Below are positions 6,818 through 7,402 of a stretch of 7,402 nucleotides of DNA, in pieces (position 1 is the first letter of the stretch; each line of letters opens with the position of its first letter). Source of the stretch: Gemmatimonadota bacterium (GTDB taxonomy: Bacteria; Gemmatimonadota; Gemmatimonadetes; Palauibacterales; Palauibacteraceae); NCBI GenBank assembly GCA_029863105.1, contig JAOTWC010000069.1:1-7402 (forward strand), in the 5' to 3' direction. The notes under the pieces are model-generated. The model was not told the DNA's origin, did no database searches, and worked only from the letters and a program-made list of their open reading frames with translations. The position numbers and the translations under genes were made by a program.

Positions 6818-7382
6818 AGTACCTCACACGTCCGCCGATGCCGATCGTTCCACCGGCGGATGGCAGTACGACCGGCCCCAGCGAGAGCGTAACGCCTTCG
6901 GCGCGACGGGCCTCGTTTGCTCGCCGGACGTGTTCCGGCAGTTCGACGATATCGACGACCGACGAGACCGCGATCGTCGCAGCGCCCAGGATGCCGACCA
7001 GAATCGCGGAACCGACCGCCGCATTGTCGGTGCCGAAAATATTGCAGTCGCCGATCGCGCAGATGCCTCCGATCACCGCCGCCGTGGCGCCGAGCACGAT
7101 GCCCCTGAACTTGAGTCCGTTCAAGCCGCGTTCCGGCGCCCCGCCACCCACGTATCCCGTGACCGGACCGAACATCAGGCCCGCCGAGATCAGCGCGATC
7201 CGGGCCTCGTCTCCGCCGACGAAGATCCCGGTCGCGACCGGAGTCGCCGTCGCGAGCAGCGACGCGGCGAACGCCCCACCCGGGGAGTGGTCCGAGTCCT
7301 GGGCGTGAACAGCGGAAGGGACGGCAAGCAACGCGGTGACGATTCCGCTGCGCGCAGCGAGGCGGAGCAATGGACGGTTCAA
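6816..7382 (-). CDS. Exported glycine-rich membrane-associated protein, function unknown (start uncertain)
   Basis: The listed 188 residues begin at a TTG (7382-7380). The frame stays open to the window edge with no ATG or GTG in frame, and no Shine-Dalgarno is visible before this TTG. A start beyond base 7402, or at the TTG four codons later (7370), is therefore equally possible. Residues 1-27 look like a secretory signal: R3/R7/R11, hydrophobic 13-22, and AVHA before Q28 as cleavage site. The mature protein has hydrophobic, glycine-rich segments at about 36-53, 60-80, 94-111 and 121-144, then a charged stretch (VELPEHVRRANEARR, 146-160), and ends in a beta-like tail GTIGIGGRVRY with a terminal aromatic. 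C108 and C113 (ICAIGDC) could form a disulphide. The order GLMFGPVTGY, RGLNGL, VDIVELP, RRANE, LSLGPVVLP, GRVRY recalls small uncharacterised exported proteins I associate with Gemmatimonadota and Bacteroidota; function unknown. Confidence 0.65.
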   Translation of the reverse strand: MNRPLLRLAARSGIVTALLAVPSAVHAQDSDHSPGGAFAASLLATATPVATGIFVGGDEARIALISAGLMFGPVTGYVGGGAPERGLNGLKFRGIVLGATAAVIGGICAIGDCNIFGTDNAAVGSAILVGILGAATIAVSSVVDIVELPEHVRRANEARRAEGVTLSLGPVVLPSAGGTIGIGGRVRY

Positions 7383-7402
7383 AACGTGGCGATCGTCACC
7401 AC

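Noticed and set aside
6298..6819. + strand open frame of 173 residues opposite the lipoprotein gene
   Set aside because: It has no ribosome site and no recognisable pattern. The minus-strand frame has a lipobox and a well-spaced ribosome site.
6838..7308. + strand open frame of 156 residues opposite the exported protein gene
   Set aside because: It is a Pro/Ser/Thr-rich shadow. The minus-strand frame shows a signal peptide and hydrophobic segments.

Overview
The window is a GC-rich, densely coding stretch of bacterial chromosome. Four + strand genes (1 to 6294) meet two - strand genes (7382 to 6331) tail to tail. I see no tRNA, rRNA, insertion sequence, CRISPR array or long repeat, and no stretch over 300 bases lacks a gene. 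The combination of a TPR protein of the kind usually fused to Ser/Thr kinases or winged-helix regulators, a BTAD/SARP-type ATPase regulator, a CxxCH haem-binding membrane protein and small exported proteins resembles Gemmatimonadota or a similar high-GC Gram-negative phylum. That assignment is inference from gene style. A lipobox protein and FadE-type lipid catabolism fit a diderm cell.

Layout: (1) 1-1500, the C-terminal 499 residues of a TPR-rich protein whose N-terminus lies upstream; (2) 1497-3338, a SARP-like regulator with winged helix, BTAD domain, P-loop STAND-type ATPase and a C-terminal helical/winged region; (3) 3335-3826, a membrane-anchored monohaem protein of the Haem_bd type; (4) 3877-6294, a full-length FadE acyl-CoA dehydrogenase with an N-terminal membrane anchor and the FadE-specific C-terminal domain. 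The first three genes are joined by two ATGA stop/start overlaps, and fadE follows after only 50 bases, so the four probably form one transcription unit. On the other strand an exported glycine-rich protein (6816-7382) and a small lipoprotein (6331-6804) form a two-gene unit whose internal ribosome site overlaps the upstream stop codon. A GC-rich hairpin (6311-6331) sits between the converging units.

The most interesting reading is that the first two genes look like an AfsR-type regulator in two translationally coupled pieces: TPR sensor/scaffold in one, DNA-binding plus ATPase in the other. They are coupled in turn to a haem protein and placed before a fatty-acid oxidation enzyme. This could be a redox- or ligand-responsive regulatory module controlling beta-oxidation. 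The gene order is seen directly; the function is a hypothesis. FadE itself is a known family, and I find no sign of a wholly new system.
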